The notes: generated by a model not told the origin, from the sequence alone. DNA of 64,000 nucleotides from Acetivibrio clariflavus DSM 19732 (GCF_000237085.1 NC_016627.1:2914118-2978117), one strand, 5' to 3'; positions 9,760-20,282 are shown, counted from the first letter of the stretch. Numbers and translations are program-made.

Positions 9760-12148
9760 ATGATTCACCTTTATCCAATACCGGAACTGATTGTTTTTTT
9801 ACCGTCCTTTTTATTTTTATATCTTTGCCGTAAGTTTTTAGCACTACTGCACCGTCATAGTCGGTTCTAAAAATCTTAACTCTGTTTTTCTCAAGTACAT
9901 TCAACACGTACTTTGAAGGATGGCCAAAATTGTTCCTTCCAACACTGATAACAGCTATATCAGGATTTATCCGCTCTAAAAAAGCCTCGGTGGTTGAAGT
10001 ATCCGACCCGTGATGTGCCACTTTCAGCACATCCGACTTTAAATCAACATTATCCCTTATCAGCATTTCCTCGGCTTCTTTTTCCATATCGGCCGTAAAT
10101 AGTATTCTTACTTTTTCATAATGTAATTTTACCACTAATGAGTTATTATTTGAAGGCGACTCTTGAATAAAATCTCCCTTCTTGGGCATCAAAACATCAA
10201 AATAGGTTTTGTTATCCAGACGGATAAGGTCACCCCTCGAACACATCTGAATTTTTATTTTTTCCTTTCGGGCAATATCACACAATTTTTGCAATCCGCT
10301 GTCCAAAGGTACTTCAGGTATTACCAAACATTCTACCTTCAATTTTTTCAAAACCGGTATCAGCCCCTGAATATGGTCATCATGGCCATGGGTTGCAATA
10401 ACCAAATCAAGTTTGTCGACACCGTAATCCAGCAAAAAAGGAATGACAATATTTTCTCCGATACTTGTGCTGTCAGATGCTGCGCTGCTATAGCCTCCTC
10501 CATCTATCAATATGTTTTTTCCCTTACTCGTTTGTATAAAAGTACTGTCCCCCTGTCCCACATCAATAAACACTACCTCAAGCCCTTTTGGAATAAATAC
10601 CCCGTAAAAAACTGTTCCAAGTATAATCAAAACAGCAGCAATACCGTATTTGAGTTTTAATTTAACTTTATATTCAGGTCTGTACCAGAAAAAATATATT
10701 ATAACTGCATAGTAACAAATAACCGAAAATATAGAAGGTGTAACAAGGGTTTTAACCGACCAGGGCAATTGCGCAGAAATTTTAGTAACCACAAGAACAA
10801 AACTCAACAGGACATTGTTTACATAGCCTATAAGTATGGATAAGACAATATGTATTTGACCCAATAAGGCCATAAGGGATCCTAAAATAGTTATAAATTC
10901 CACTATAGGTACAACAAGCAGATTAGAAATAATGGAAACCAAAGATACGGTATTGAAATAAAAAACCGTTATGGGTAAAACCCCTATCTGTGCCGATATT
11001 GTGGCAGCAAGCACATCTAAAATAAAGGGCGGAAGGAACTTAAACCCGAGCATTTCTTTTAAATTCTTATAAAACAGCACCAATGAAAGGGTAGCTGCAA
11101 AAGACAACTGAAATCCAATATTAAAAAGAATCCCGGGATTGTAAAAAAGTAAAACCAAAGCTGAAAAGGATATGCTTGTAAAAATTTCTGTATCCCTTCT
11201 TATTATCTGTCCCACCAAAACCACAACAGCCATAATAACAGCCCTTAATACCGACGGTTCAAAACCGGTAATAAGAACGAACAATATCAATATTATAATT
11301 ATCAATAGGTTTGCAAGTTTTTGCCGTATTTTAAGCTTTTTGAACACATAAGCTAAGGGTAATATTATGAATGCCACATTGCTTCCTGAAACTGCCATTA
11401 TATGCGACAAGCCTGAAGCACTGAAAGCTTCCTCAACTTCCTGACTTAGATCCTGTTTGTAACCAATCAGCATTCCGTTCAGCAATCCGGCCTGCTGAGG
11501 CGGCAGACTTTTATTTATAACAGTAACTATTCTTTCCCGTAATTTAAGTCCTAATTTCACTAAAAAATTTCCCTTATTTTTCTCACCGACATTAATATTA
11601 TAATCCATAGCAAAAAGAGTTGCCGAAATACCGCTATGGCTCAGATAACTTCTATAGTTGAACCCTGAAGGATTGGTCCTTTCCTTGGGTATGTTCAAAG
11701 TTCCGCTTACAGTTACTTCTCTGCCGTAATCTATAAAACCGTTATCCCCTAAAAGCGTAGTTAGCCGTATCTTTCCCGAAACTTTATCCGACCTTCCCGA
11801 CTCTTTTAAAAAAACTTCCTCTGCCATTAACTCATATACTATTTTTTCTCCATCTGCGTTCGGTGCAGAATTAATATATCCTTTTACCGTTACCTGCTTT
11901 CCGTTATATTCAACAAACCGGTTTGCATTTTGATTATATGTATACAAATAATACACGCCGCCAAAAAAATACAGAATTAAAACGCCGGACAGCAAAAAAA
12001 CATGTCTTTTATAAAACATGCCAAATGCAATGGCTATAATAGCAAGTACAATAGCGGAATATATTATAAACCAATAGGACCGGGTCAGATTTGCCAGTAA
12101 AATCCCAGACATATATGACGCGCAGAAAAGAACAAGTGGTCTATTCAT
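9749..12148 (-). CDS. comEC: ComEC/Rec2 DNA uptake channel protein
   Basis: Inner-membrane channel for single-stranded DNA import during transformation. 799 residues in the usual three parts: N-terminal spans plus an OB-like soluble region, a central polytopic competence domain (for example LNGMLIGYKQDL, SGLSHIMAVSGSNVAFI and GFEPSVLRAVIMA), and a C-terminal metallo-beta-lactamase domain with DVGQGDSTFIQ and HGHDDHIQG (around residue 586). The zinc-site residues look intact. No comEA precedes it here. Whether this organism is naturally competent cannot be judged from this gene alone. Confidence 0.95.
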   Translation of the reverse strand: MNRPLVLFCASYMSGILLANLTRSYWFIIYSAIVLAIIAIAFGMFYKRHVFLLSGVLILYFFGGVYYLYTYNQNANRFVEYNGKQVTVKGYINSAPNADGEKIVYELMAEEVFLKESGRSDKVSGKIRLTTLLGDNGFIDYGREVTVSGTLNIPKERTNPSGFNYRSYLSHSGISATLFAMDYNINVGEKNKGNFLVKLGLKLRERIVTVINKSLPPQQAGLLNGMLIGYKQDLSQEVEEAFSASGLSHIMAVSGSNVAFIILPLAYVFKKLKIRQKLANLLIIIILILFVLITGFEPSVLRAVIMAVVVLVGQIIRRDTEIFTSISFSALVLLFYNPGILFNIGFQLSFAATLSLVLFYKNLKEMLGFKFLPPFILDVLAATISAQIGVLPITVFYFNTVSLVSIISNLLVVPIVEFITILGSLMALLGQIHIVLSILIGYVNNVLLSFVLVVTKISAQLPWSVKTLVTPSIFSVICYYAVIIYFFWYRPEYKVKLKLKYGIAAVLIILGTVFYGVFIPKGLEVVFIDVGQGDSTFIQTSKGKNILIDGGGYSSAASDSTSIGENIVIPFLLDYGVDKLDLVIATHGHDDHIQGLIPVLKKLKVECLVIPEVPLDSGLQKLCDIARKEKIKIQMCSRGDLIRLDNKTYFDVLMPKKGDFIQESPSNNNSLVVKLHYEKVRILFTADMEKEAEEMLIRDNVDLKSDVLKVAHHGSDTSTTEAFLERINPDIAVISVGRNNFGHPSKYVLNVLEKNRVKIFRTDYDGAVVLKTYGKDIKIKRTVKKQSVPVLDKGESYEY

Positions 12149-12216
12149 ATATTTACCCCTATTCGAAGTAACTTAATAGCCAACTGTTTTGTAAAATTTT
12201 TTATGCAGATATTTTA

Positions 12217-12247
12217 AAATCTCAGGGACAGCTTGTCCCTGAGATTT
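12217..12247 (-). terminator. Terminator after the NlpC/P60 gene
   Basis: aaatctcagggaca (12217-12230) and its exact complement at 12234-12247 form a 14-bp stem with a 3-nt loop directly beyond the stop of the minus-strand gene. Confidence 0.8.
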
Positions 12248-12261
12248 CTACAAACAAAAAC

Positions 12262-13356
12262 TTAATCCAAAATCCTTCTTGCTGTCATAAAGCAATCATT
12301 GTAAAAACCGGTGTTTAGCTCACTTATAACAACTTTTTTTGCTTTACTTCCCGAAGATGCGTGAATGAAACTTCCGTTTCCAATATATATTCCCACATGA
12401 TTGATATAATTTTTACCGCCGTTTGTATCGAAGAAAACCAAATCTCCTGGCTGTAACTCCGATCTGGATATCTTAGTTCCCTGCTTTGCCTGGTCGGCTG
12501 CAACTCTGTTTAACTTAATTCCGAAATGATTAAAAACGTGCCATACAAAACCGGAACAATCAAATCCACTTCTTGTGGTACCTCCGTAAACATATCTGAC
12601 CCCTAACAATTCCTTTGCATAGGAAACAATCTGTGCTCTTTTGGAACTATTTGATTCCGACGTTTCTCCTCTTGATGCAAGGGTGGATTCGGTTGAAATA
12701 TATTGACCATATACCCAACCAATTACTCCGTCCTTCATTTTTACATTATACCATTCATCGGATTTTCCCAATATCTCCACTCTATCGCCGTAATACAATT
12801 GGGTAATTGCTTCATTGTCGGTTCCCGGACCTTTTCTTATATTAACACCGTCTCCGGTAATCATTCCTTCAAACAATACTGCAACAGCCTCTGCCTTAGT
12901 AGCATTTCCCTCTGAATTTTCAGAATTAATTTCTGTGGAAACATCTTGTCCAACATTTGCAGTTTCGTCATTTTTCTCATCTGTAGTTTCTGAAGTTTCC
13001 TGTTCTTTTTCATCGCTTAAACTATTGGAATCGTCTGCCGAATTGTTCGCTTTAGCTAAAACTTTGGTATCCTGAGAATTCTTTATAGCATCTACCGGAA
13101 ATAAATCTTTATGTACCCAACCTGTTGTGCCGTTTATAAGAATTTTATACCAAGATCCGATATTTTCTTCAACTATTGTATTGGAATCTTTAAAAAGATT
13201 TTCTATATTGTATGACAAAACCGAATATTCCTGAAAATTAGAATTTTTTTGATCCGTAGTGCTTTTATCGAAGTTAGCATGGGAAAGTGAGAATGTAAAA
13301 AAAATCGAAAAATTTAAAACCGCTGAACATAAAATTAATTTACTGCACTTAAACAT
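12262..13356 (-). CDS. Secreted NlpC/P60 peptidoglycan endopeptidase with SH3 domains
   Basis: A 364-residue exported cell-wall hydrolase expected to cut stem peptides of peptidoglycan. It has a signal peptide (residues 1-27, ending SLSHA), a first SH3-like segment ending GTTGWVHKDLF (partly degenerate), an acidic Ser/Glu/Asn-rich linker, a bacterial SH3 domain (GDGVNIRKGPGTDNE to GVIGWVYGQYIS) and a C-terminal NlpC/P60 domain. The catalytic Cys is in GFDCSGFVWH (about residue 265) and the His in YINHVGIYIGNG. It is monocistronic with a strong terminator. Role in growth, separation or sporulation cannot be decided from sequence. Confidence 0.92.
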   Translation of the reverse strand: MFKCSKLILCSAVLNFSIFFTFSLSHANFDKSTTDQKNSNFQEYSVLSYNIENLFKDSNTIVEENIGSWYKILINGTTGWVHKDLFPVDAIKNSQDTKVLAKANNSADDSNSLSDEKEQETSETTDEKNDETANVGQDVSTEINSENSEGNATKAEAVAVLFEGMITGDGVNIRKGPGTDNEAITQLYYGDRVEILGKSDEWYNVKMKDGVIGWVYGQYISTESTLASRGETSESNSSKRAQIVSYAKELLGVRYVYGGTTRSGFDCSGFVWHVFNHFGIKLNRVAADQAKQGTKISRSELQPGDLVFFDTNGGKNYINHVGIYIGNGSFIHASSGSKAKKVVISELNTGFYNDCFMTARRILD

Positions 13357-13657
13357 ACTTAACCTCCTACTCTATATCCCTCTTACCTATACGGGCTTAC
13401 CTGCTATCCACGAGCATACTGTAGGACTTCCTGAAAACAAATGGACAAGACTATTATACCTTTATGAATTTTCTTTGTCAAACCGAAAATTTCCTATAAA
13501 GCTTAAACAAAAATATCAATATACTTTTTTGTTTTCATAATATCCTTTGCCGCAAATATCCATATAAAAATATTTCGGATGTTTGCACCCAAACCGTTAG
13601 TTGTAAATATTGCCAGGTGTTTAAAGTTCCGTTCAGAAAAAAAATCAAATTTAAAAA

Positions 13658-14179
13658 CTACACTAACTTATACATTATTATGGCATTTGTAGTCTCTCCC
13701 TCAAGTTTCATACAATCCTCTATATTTGCATAATCTTTAAAACCTAAGCTTTTCCAAAATTTATATCCCTTTGCATTGCTTTCGGAAACAGCTATATAAA
13801 ACCTGGAAACATCACTTTTCTTTTTGACAAAATCTATAAGCAAATCGACTGCTTTAGTACCATACCCCTTATTTTGGAAAGCTTTATCAATAATAAGCGT
13901 ATTTATCCAAACCGATACTTTGGAGCAGTATTTTATTTGGCCTTTTAAAAAGCCTATCATTTCACCGGTAGAAGAAATAAATATCCCTAACAAAAAATGC
14001 TCTCCACTTCGCTGCATTTCAATGAAATTACGTGTCAATTGCTGAAACGTTATGTCCTTCTCAATACCTGTTGCATATTTAAAATCTTCATCATTATACC
14101 ATTCAAATATATATTTAAGGTTCAATGGAGTTATATTTTCCAAATAAATATCCTTTGCTTTGGCATTTACAATATACAT
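13658..14179 (-). CDS. GNAT-family N-acetyltransferase
   Basis: A 173-residue protein of the RimJ/RimL-like GNAT group that would transfer acetyl from acetyl-CoA to an amine. Visible motifs: ITPLNLKYIFEWYND at the N-terminus, the acetyl-CoA loop IDKAFQNKGYGTKAVDLL (motif A, Q-x-x-G-Y-G), and SNAKGYKFWKSLGFKD (motif B). The ribosome site aggagg precedes the ATG. Substrate unknown; it stands alone between the NlpC gene and the spore protein gene. Confidence 0.85.
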   Translation of the reverse strand: MYIVNAKAKDIYLENITPLNLKYIFEWYNDEDFKYATGIEKDITFQQLTRNFIEMQRSGEHFLLGIFISSTGEMIGFLKGQIKYCSKVSVWINTLIIDKAFQNKGYGTKAVDLLIDFVKKKSDVSRFYIAVSESNAKGYKFWKSLGFKDYANIEDCMKLEGETTNAIIMYKLV

Positions 14180-14410
14180 AATGCCTCCTGTTTAATTTCC
14201 GTTCATTTAAACTGAGGAAGTTGAGATAACAACAGTACTGACCGGCAATTTCATTATCTATTTGGAATAAATTATTCTACACGCAAAACTTAAAACCTTC
14301 AAAAACTTTGTTATAAAATTCATATTATTAAAACTTTATTTTTGCATCAAAATAATATTGTAAAGTTCAAAAGCATTAAACAATTAAAAAAGTTATACTT
14401 TGGCTAACCC

Positions 14411-14439
14411 GTATTTTTTCCTGACTGTCTATCATTTAT
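14411..14439 (+). promoter_or_regulatory. Possible sigma-G promoter of the spore protein gene
   Basis: GTATT at 14411-14415 and CATTTAT at 14433-14439 are 17 bases apart and loosely fit the forespore sigma-G pattern. A dyad gactgt/acagtc (14423-14428, 14442-14447) overlaps the -10. Weak match; placed mainly because a spore gene follows. Confidence 0.35.
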
Positions 14440-14472
14440 GTACAGTCGGTATCAACAAGGAGGTGAAACAAT

Positions 14473-14676
14473 ATGTATAACAACAATAACAATCAAGTTG
14501 TTCCTGGTGCTAAAAATGCTCTTGACAAAATGAAATATGAAGTAGCATCCGAAGTTGGTGTAAATTTAAAACAAGGATACAATGGCGATATATCAGCCAG
14601 AGATGCCGGTAGGATTGGCGGAAACATAACCAAAAAATTAATTCAGATGGCAGAACAGCAGTTAGCAGGCAAATAA
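14473..14676 (+). CDS. Small acid-soluble spore protein, alpha/beta type
   Basis: A 67-residue DNA-binding protein that coats and protects the spore chromosome. Family signatures are KMKYEVASEVGV (contains the GPR cleavage site, cut expected between E and V of YEVASE) and ARDAGRIGGNITKKLI. An Asn-rich N-terminus (YNNNNNQ) precedes them. Strong ribosome site aaggaggtga before the ATG. The matching protease gene gpr is at 7193-8197. The gene is followed by an 18-bp terminator stem. Confidence 0.97.
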   Translation: MYNNNNNQVVPGAKNALDKMKYEVASEVGVNLKQGYNGDISARDAGRIGGNITKKLIQMAEQQLAGK

Positions 14677-14770
14677 CTATTTGTTTAATTTAATAGATTT
14701 TTAATCTCTAATCAAGAAGTCAAAAATCCTAAATTTTTATATATTGTTTTGCAAAGCATTCATATAATAA

Positions 14771-14810
14771 CTAAAAAAGATTTTGTGATATGTCACAAAA
14801 TCTTTTTTAG
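14771..14810. terminator. Perfect 18-bp terminator hairpin
   Basis: ctaaaaaagattttgtga (14771-14788) pairs with its exact complement (14793-14810), loop 4 nt, with T-rich 3' sides on both strands. It ends the spore protein transcript. Confidence 0.85.
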
Positions 14811-15407
14811 TAAAATCCCACAGACCACTTTAAAACTCTCAAATACTATTGCAAATTATTGGCCTTAGCTGATGTCATATATAGAACATACGAACAGATG
14901 ATATTTTTCACAAAATAATATCCTTTCTATCGATATATTTTTATGAAATATTCATATTAATTTTTTCATGCCAATATAATATATTTATTTTATGAACTGA
15001 TACTTTTTAATACATTTATAAAATTATAAATTCTTAAAGCTGCGACAACAAATCGTAGCTTTTTTATTTACAGTAAACATGTTTCTGTCAGGCTTACAAG
15101 GTCGGTTATGAGTGTTTTTATATAATTTGAACAGAAAATTATACCTAATTGAGTACATTATTGTATAAATTACCCATTAACATACAATAAATATATCTAT
15201 ATAATTATGATTTGTAAACGTACTTTTTCCTCTATACTTTATATTTGCCTGCATCAGAAAGTCAGCAGGATTTTGTAAAACCTCCTATAAGTGAAGTATA
15301 GATGTCATAATGTTTAGCTGGAGTCTTTATTTAATACAGTAAGCTCCAAAATTTTTACATATTTGTGGGGGCGCCCCCTTGCCCCCATATTTAGTTGTAT
15401 CTGCAAA
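14811..15407. other. Gene-free stretch between the spore protein gene and thiC
   Basis: About 600 AT-rich bases without a convincing gene. It holds a terminator-like hairpin (15036-15062, aaagctgcga/tcgtagcttt then T-run on the plus strand) and near thiC an isolated GC palindrome gggggcgccccc at 15366-15377, which may help end the thi operon transcript. Confidence 0.55.
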
Positions 15408-16706
15408 TCAAAGTATTTTTATTCTTTCTCCTTTTAAAATCTTGTTTGTATTCCTTACAGCACACATATTTCCGCACATAGTACATGTATCCTCATTTTC
15501 AGGTTTTGAACTTTCTCTATATCTTTTGGCCTTTTCACCGTCAACGGCAAGTTCAAACATCTTGTCCCAGTCCAGATTTTTTCTTGCTTCACTCATCTTA
15601 TAATCCCAGTCTCTGGCACCTTTAATTCCTTTGGCAATATCCGCTGCATGGGCAGCTATCCTCGACGCTATAATACCTTCCTTCATGTCATCGATATCAG
15701 GCAGTCTCAGGTGCTCAGCCGGTGTTACATAGCATAAAAAGTCTGCACCGCTTGCCGCTGCTATTGCACCGCCTATTGCACTTGTAATATGGTCATATCC
15801 CGGCGCAACATCGGTTACAATCGGTCCTAACACATAAAAAGGCGCTTCATGGCAAAGCCTCTTTTCAAGTACCATATTGGCTGCTATCTCGTTAATTGCC
15901 ATGTGTCCCGGTCCTTCCACCATTACCTGCACATTTCTCTCCCAAGCTCTCTTTGTAAGTTCTCCCAATACAATCAACTCTTCAATCTGAGCAGCATCGG
16001 TGGAGTCATTTATACTTCCCGGTCTTAAAGCATCCCCAAGGCTCATAGTTACATCATATTCCGCAAAAATCTCAAGAATTCTGTCATAGTATTCATAAAA
16101 AGGATTTTCATTCCCCGTCAATTCCATCCAGGCAAACATCAGTGATCCGCCTCTTGAAACAATATTGGTAAGTCTTCCGTTTTTCTTAAAGCGGCGCACC
16201 GTCTCCCTGTTTATTCCTGCATGAATGGTCATAAAGTCAACACCGTCAGCAGCGTGCCTTTCTATGACATCTAAAAACTCTTCAGCCGTTATGTCCGAAA
16301 TTTCTTTATCATAAAATCCCACTGCATCATATATTGGTACTGTTCCAACCATAGCAGTGGAAATAGAAATAAGCTTTCTTCTGAATTCCCCGGTCTTTCC
16401 GTAGGAACTTAAATCCATTATGGCATCAGCCTTAAGCTCAATTGCCTTTTTTGCTTTCTCCAGCTCAATGTCAAAATTGCAGCAATCCTTTGAAATTCCA
16501 ATGTTTACGTTTATTTTGGTTCTCATTCCGCGGCCGATACCTTCAGGGTCTAATGCTGTATGCTTCTTGTTTGCAGGAATAATAACTTTGCCCTGTGCCA
16601 TAAGCTGCTGAAGTTCCTTTATATCCATATTTTCTTTTTGGGCCACAATCTCCATTTCTCTAGTTACTATACCCCTTTTTGCCGCATCCATCTGTGTTGT
16701 ATACAT
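15408..16706 (-). CDS. thiC: Phosphomethylpyrimidine synthase ThiC
   Basis: Radical-SAM enzyme that rearranges 5-aminoimidazole ribotide into hydroxymethylpyrimidine phosphate, the pyrimidine half of thiamine. 432 residues, the short form without the N-terminal extension. Conserved core: [58 protein letters not shown], and the C-terminal cluster-binding CTMCGNMC (C-x2-C-x4-C). It is the last gene of the thi operon; its ATG overlaps the thiE stop by one base (TAATG), implying coupled translation. Confidence 0.97.
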   Translation of the reverse strand: MYTTQMDAAKRGIVTREMEIVAQKENMDIKELQQLMAQGKVIIPANKKHTALDPEGIGRGMRTKINVNIGISKDCCNFDIELEKAKKAIELKADAIMDLSSYGKTGEFRRKLISISTAMVGTVPIYDAVGFYDKEISDITAEEFLDVIERHAADGVDFMTIHAGINRETVRRFKKNGRLTNIVSRGGSLMFAWMELTGNENPFYEYYDRILEIFAEYDVTMSLGDALRPGSINDSTDAAQIEELIVLGELTKRAWERNVQVMVEGPGHMAINEIAANMVLEKRLCHEAPFYVLGPIVTDVAPGYDHITSAIGGAIAAASGADFLCYVTPAEHLRLPDIDDMKEGIIASRIAAHAADIAKGIKGARDWDYKMSEARKNLDWDKMFELAVDGEKAKRYRESSKPENEDTCTMCGNMCAVRNTNKILKGERIKIL

Positions 16707-17353
16707 TACAAAGCACCTCTTCTCATACTTTCTTTTATATCCCTGATTTTTTTTCCGATGTCGTCAGCCCCCACAATTTCAGTGACCATTGCTATGCACT
16801 TTGCTCCACACTCTATCACCTCATGCATATTGTGCTGTTTGATTCCTCCTATGGCAACATGGGGAATGGGTATGTTTCGAACCACATATCTGAGGTAATC
16901 AAGCCCGACAGGCTCACATACATCTTTTTTTGTATAAGTTTTATAAATTGGACCGACTCCGATATAATCGGCTCCTCTTTTTACTGCCTCTTCCGCCTGC
17001 TTAGGCGAGTGGGTGGAAATGCCAATTATCATTTCCTCACCCACCAACTCCCTTACCTTTTCGATGGGAAGGTCATCCTGACCAATATGTACACCGTCTG
17101 CTTTAACCAATATCGCTATATCAACATGGTCGTTAACTATAAAAGTAACGCCGGCTTCCTTTGTCATTTCTCTTATCTTTAAACATTCATTATACTTTTG
17201 CAAAAGTTTCTTTTCCTTATCCCTATACTGGATTACTTTTACGCCAGCTTTTATCATTTCCCTTACAACCTCTATATTGTTTCTTCCTCTTGAATGTTCC
17301 TCGGAAGTTATACAATACAGGTCAGTATCTATAATATCATTACGTCTTTTCAA
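16706..17353 (-). CDS. thiE: Thiamine-phosphate synthase ThiE
   Basis: Joins hydroxymethylpyrimidine diphosphate to the thiazole phosphate to give thiamine phosphate. 215-residue TIM-barrel protein with the family motifs [56 protein letters not shown] and VAIGGIK. The TTG start at 17353 directly follows the thiF stop, with GGGGATGGGG upstream inside thiF. Tight packing supports a single transcript. No thiD kinase was found in the window to make its pyrimidine diphosphate substrate. Confidence 0.95.
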   Translation of the reverse strand: MKRRNDIIDTDLYCITSEEHSRGRNNIEVVREMIKAGVKVIQYRDKEKKLLQKYNECLKIREMTKEAGVTFIVNDHVDIAILVKADGVHIGQDDLPIEKVRELVGEEMIIGISTHSPKQAEEAVKRGADYIGVGPIYKTYTKKDVCEPVGLDYLRYVVRNIPIPHVAIGGIKQHNMHEVIECGAKCIAMVTEIVGADDIGKKIRDIKESMRRGAL

Positions 17354-17971
17354 TCAACTGCACCCCATCCCCAAGGCATAGCTTAAAACTATATTAGCCT
17401 GTTTTGCCGCTGCAATATTAACTCTAGGAGAAATTGGAGGCAGATCTTCATTTACCTCACTTACAAAATCTCCTACCATATAAAATTTTTCATGTATCTT
17501 TTTTACAACGATATCATCACTTTTTCCCCATCCTGCCAATCCTGAAGCACAAACAACCAGTTTTCCGGAGGAAAAAAAGCTCTCTGCAATCAAGGCTTTA
17601 TATGCAGCTTTGTCAAAAGCTTCAACCACAATATCGCACTCTTCAAATACCTGTTCAATATTTTCCTTCTCAAGTTTTATATTGAGTGCCTCAATTTCCA
17701 AATCGGGATTAATCCTCAGAAGATTGGATCTAAGGGCATTCACTTTTGAAGTATTCAATTGATCCAAAAAGTAAAATTGCCGGTTTAAATTTGATGGCTC
17801 AACCACGTCGAAATCCACTATTTTTAATTTTTTAAATCCGCTTCTTACAAGGTTGAAAGCACAATTAGACCCCAATCCTCCGGCTCCCGCTATTCCAACT
17901 TTTAATTTCTGTATTTTTTTTAGATTTTCTTCTCCCAAATAATTGCAAAGTCCCTTTTCAAAAGTATTCAT
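17354..17971 (-). CDS. thiF: ThiF-family sulfur-carrier adenylyltransferase
   Basis: Expected to adenylate the C-terminal glycine of ThiS so it can carry sulfur for thiazole synthesis. 205 residues, the short clostridial form: Rossmann ATP-binding GIAGAGGLGSNCAFNLVRSG near the N-terminus, VDFDVVEPSNLNRQFY with the conserved Asp and Arg, and VVEAFDKAAYK. The zinc-binding CxxC pairs of long ThiF/MoeB proteins are absent. Sits between thiH and thiE in the operon. Confidence 0.93.
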   Translation of the reverse strand: MNTFEKGLCNYLGEENLKKIQKLKVGIAGAGGLGSNCAFNLVRSGFKKLKIVDFDVVEPSNLNRQFYFLDQLNTSKVNALRSNLLRINPDLEIEALNIKLEKENIEQVFEECDIVVEAFDKAAYKALIAESFFSSGKLVVCASGLAGWGKSDDIVVKKIHEKFYMVGDFVSEVNEDLPPISPRVNIAAAKQANIVLSYALGMGCS

Positions 17972-17983
17972 ACGACCTCCATC

Positions 17984-19087
17984 CTATATTGCCTGCCAGT
18001 CTTTAAACACAGGTTGATAGCCTTTACTGTAAATTAGCTCTGTAATTTGTTTGACACTCCTTGTGTCGCAAATATCAAATTGTCCTTCAGTTTTTAAATC
18101 CAAGGCATGGCCGCCCACCTCGGTAGATGAACCTGCAGACATCTTTGTAACACCCAATCCTATAAGATTGTCACGGAATTCTGCCCTTTCTCTTGTAGAA
18201 AGGGTTATTCCAACCCTTGGCATAAATAACCTATAAGCCAGCATTATCTGCACAAAACTTCTGTCATCCACTTTCACTCCAGGTTGAAACTCTCCTGTGT
18301 GAGGTCTTATCCTGGGCATAGACACGCTTATTTCGGTGTCAGGATACTTGTTTTGCAGATAATCGGCATGAAGCCCGGTAAAAAAAGCTTCTCTCCTCCA
18401 GTCATCAAGACCTAACAATGCTCCGATATTTACACTTCTCATTCCTGCAATACATGCCCGTTCGGGAGCATCAAGTCTAAATCTATAGTTTCTTTTAGGG
18501 CCTTTTAAATGAAGCTTTTTATAAAGTTCTTCGTTATACACTTCCTGATACATTGTAAATCCGTCAACCCCGGCTTCAATAAGCTGTCTGTATTCATCAG
18601 TTTCGAGAGGATATACTTCTATGGATATGGAAGAAAAGTATTTTTTCAGGACCATTACACACTCTTTAAGGTATTCTACAGAGCTATGAGTCCTTGACTC
18701 GCCAGTTAAAAGCAATATGTGTCTAAGACCGGTTTCAGCAATTATTTTAGCCTCTTTTTCCAATTCTTCTTTTGTAAGTTTTCTTCTTACAATAGGGTTT
18801 GAGACGTTAAAACCGCAGTACACACATTGGTTAACACAATAATTTGCTGCATACAATGGAGTGTATAGGAAAATAACCTTTCCGAAATGCTGCAGTGTCA
18901 ATTTTCTTGACTTTTGAGCCATTAACTCAATATATTTCCCTGCTTTTTCCGATAACAGCATTAAAAATTCCAATTCGTTTACTCTATCTTTATTGATAAT
19001 ATTCAAAATCTGATTATCGGTAATATTGCTGTAAAATCGCTCGAAGTCAAAATCCTTATACTCCAGATACCTTTGGTAAAAACTCAT
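17984..19087 (-). CDS. thiH: 2-iminoacetate synthase ThiH
   Basis: Radical-SAM enzyme that cleaves tyrosine to dehydroglycine (2-iminoacetate) and p-cresol for thiazole formation, the route used by anaerobes. 367 residues. The cluster motif [11 protein letters not shown] (C-x3-C-x2-C) is intact, followed by [25 protein letters not shown] and [11 protein letters not shown]. Positioned between thiG and thiF. Confidence 0.96.
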   Translation of the reverse strand: MSFYQRYLEYKDFDFERFYSNITDNQILNIINKDRVNELEFLMLLSEKAGKYIELMAQKSRKLTLQHFGKVIFLYTPLYAANYCVNQCVYCGFNVSNPIVRRKLTKEELEKEAKIIAETGLRHILLLTGESRTHSSVEYLKECVMVLKKYFSSISIEVYPLETDEYRQLIEAGVDGFTMYQEVYNEELYKKLHLKGPKRNYRFRLDAPERACIAGMRSVNIGALLGLDDWRREAFFTGLHADYLQNKYPDTEISVSMPRIRPHTGEFQPGVKVDDRSFVQIMLAYRLFMPRVGITLSTRERAEFRDNLIGLGVTKMSAGSSTEVGGHALDLKTEGQFDICDTRSVKQITELIYSKGYQPVFKDWQAI

Positions 19088-19157
19088 TATTAACGCCTCT
19101 TTTCAAAATATTGCATTTAAATATCTTTGCTAACTTTTTCAATTCATTATGGAATTC

Positions 19158-19928
19158 TCACGACCTTAAGAAACCAGTAAGCGGGGATGATGCTTCAGCA
19201 AAATCTTTCACTGCAGGTGCACCCGATAAAAATGCCTTTCTGCCGGCTATAACTGCCAATCCGAAAGCCTCTCCCATTGTTATGGGATCGTCCGATGTTG
19301 CAATTGCAGTATTCACAAGCACCGCCGCCGCACCCATTTCCATTGCTTCGGCAGCTTCCGATGGCCTGCCTAAACCTGCATCCACAATAATTGGCAAGTC
19401 TATTTCATCAATCAATATCTTTATCAGTTCCTTAGTCTTTAGCCCTTTATTGGTTCCGATGGGTGCTCCCAACGGCATCACGGCTGCTGCACCGGCATCT
19501 CTAAGGTTCCTTGCCACGATAAGATCGGGACTCATATACGGAAGTACCACAAAGCCTTCCTTAGCCAATATCTCCGTTGCCTTTATGGTCTCATAATTGT
19601 CCGGCAGGAGATATTTATTATCAGTTACAATCTCGATTTTTATCCAATTCCCACAGCCGGCTGCACGGGCAATTCGTGCTATTCTTACAGCTTCATCCGC
19701 ATTTCTTGCCCCGGATGTATTAGTCATAAGAATACAATCTTGAGGTATGTGATTAAGCATATTTTCATCTTTAGAGTCAAAATCCATCCTTCTCAGGGCG
19801 ACAGTAACCACCTGTGCCCCCGAGCGCTTAACTACTTCCGGAATAATTTTGTTTGCTGCAAACTTTCCTGTACCTATGAACAGCCTGCTGGTCAATTCCT
19901 TTCCGCCAATAATTAATTTGTCCTCCAA
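19158..19928 (-). CDS. thiG: Thiazole synthase ThiG
   Basis: Forms the thiazole ring from deoxyxylulose phosphate, iminoacetate and ThiS thiocarboxylate. 256-residue TIM barrel: [58 protein letters not shown] and AVLVNTAIA. The TTG start at 19928 has GGGAGG 8 bases upstream, placed inside the last codons of thiS. Confidence 0.96.
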   Translation of the reverse strand: MEDKLIIGGKELTSRLFIGTGKFAANKIIPEVVKRSGAQVVTVALRRMDFDSKDENMLNHIPQDCILMTNTSGARNADEAVRIARIARAAGCGNWIKIEIVTDNKYLLPDNYETIKATEILAKEGFVVLPYMSPDLIVARNLRDAGAAAVMPLGAPIGTNKGLKTKELIKILIDEIDLPIIVDAGLGRPSEAAEAMEMGAAAVLVNTAIATSDDPITMGEAFGLAVIAGRKAFLSGAPAVKDFAEASSPLTGFLRS

Positions 19929-19932
19929 ACTT

Positions 19933-20133
19933 TTAACCTCCCCCTACAAATCTTAATACTTCAACGTTGTCATTCTCTTTTAATACAGTTTTATTCCAGT
20001 CATCTCTCATTAAAATGTCATAATTGTACTCAATTATAACTTTTTCATGATCTATCCACTTTAACTCCAGCAATTCCAACAAAGTAACGGGCTTTTCCAA
20101 TTCTGTATTCTTTCCGTTTAAAATAATGTTCAT
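19933..20133 (-). CDS. thiS: Sulfur carrier protein ThiS
   Basis: Ubiquitin-like sulfur carrier of about 66 residues. It begins [14 protein letters not shown] and ends EVLRFVGGG; the terminal Gly-Gly is the site of adenylation and thiocarboxylation. I start at the ATG 20133, with GAGGGGG 8 bases upstream, rather than the GTG three codons earlier. First gene of the riboswitch-controlled operon. Confidence 0.93.
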   Translation of the reverse strand: MNIILNGKNTELEKPVTLLELLELKWIDHEKVIIEYNYDILMRDDWNKTVLKENDNVEVLRFVGGG

Positions 20134-20254
20134 TAAACTCACCCCCTCTCAAATGAATAATCATAATATTTCCTTCAGTATTTTTCTATTGGATTTCGGC
20201 TCTTTCGTTTAAGTTCAAAAAGAGCAACTGAAAAAGCTAAAATCCATAAGAATT

Positions 20255-20282
20255 AAAAAACGCTTGCCTCAATAGGCAAGCG
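20255..20282 (-). terminator. Riboswitch expression-platform terminator
   Basis: cgcttgcc (20261-20268) and ggcaagcg (20275-20282) form an 8-bp GC-rich stem; on the minus strand it is followed by TTTTTT (20260-20255). It lies between the TPP aptamer and thiS, as expected for transcription attenuation. Confidence 0.85.

Noticed and set aside
10163-10660. 165-codon plus-strand frame inside comEC
   Set aside because: Lies wholly within the conserved metallo-beta-lactamase part of comEC; no ribosome site or family match.
9749-12148. Competence operon
   Set aside because: Only comEC is present; no comEA, comF or pilus genes are in the window.
13357-13657. 93-codon plus-strand frame starting at 13259
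   Set aside because: Starts antisense inside the NlpC gene, has no ribosome site and no family resemblance.
16679-17182. 167-codon plus-strand frame over thiE
   Set aside because: Antisense to well conserved thiE/thiC sequence; no supporting signals.
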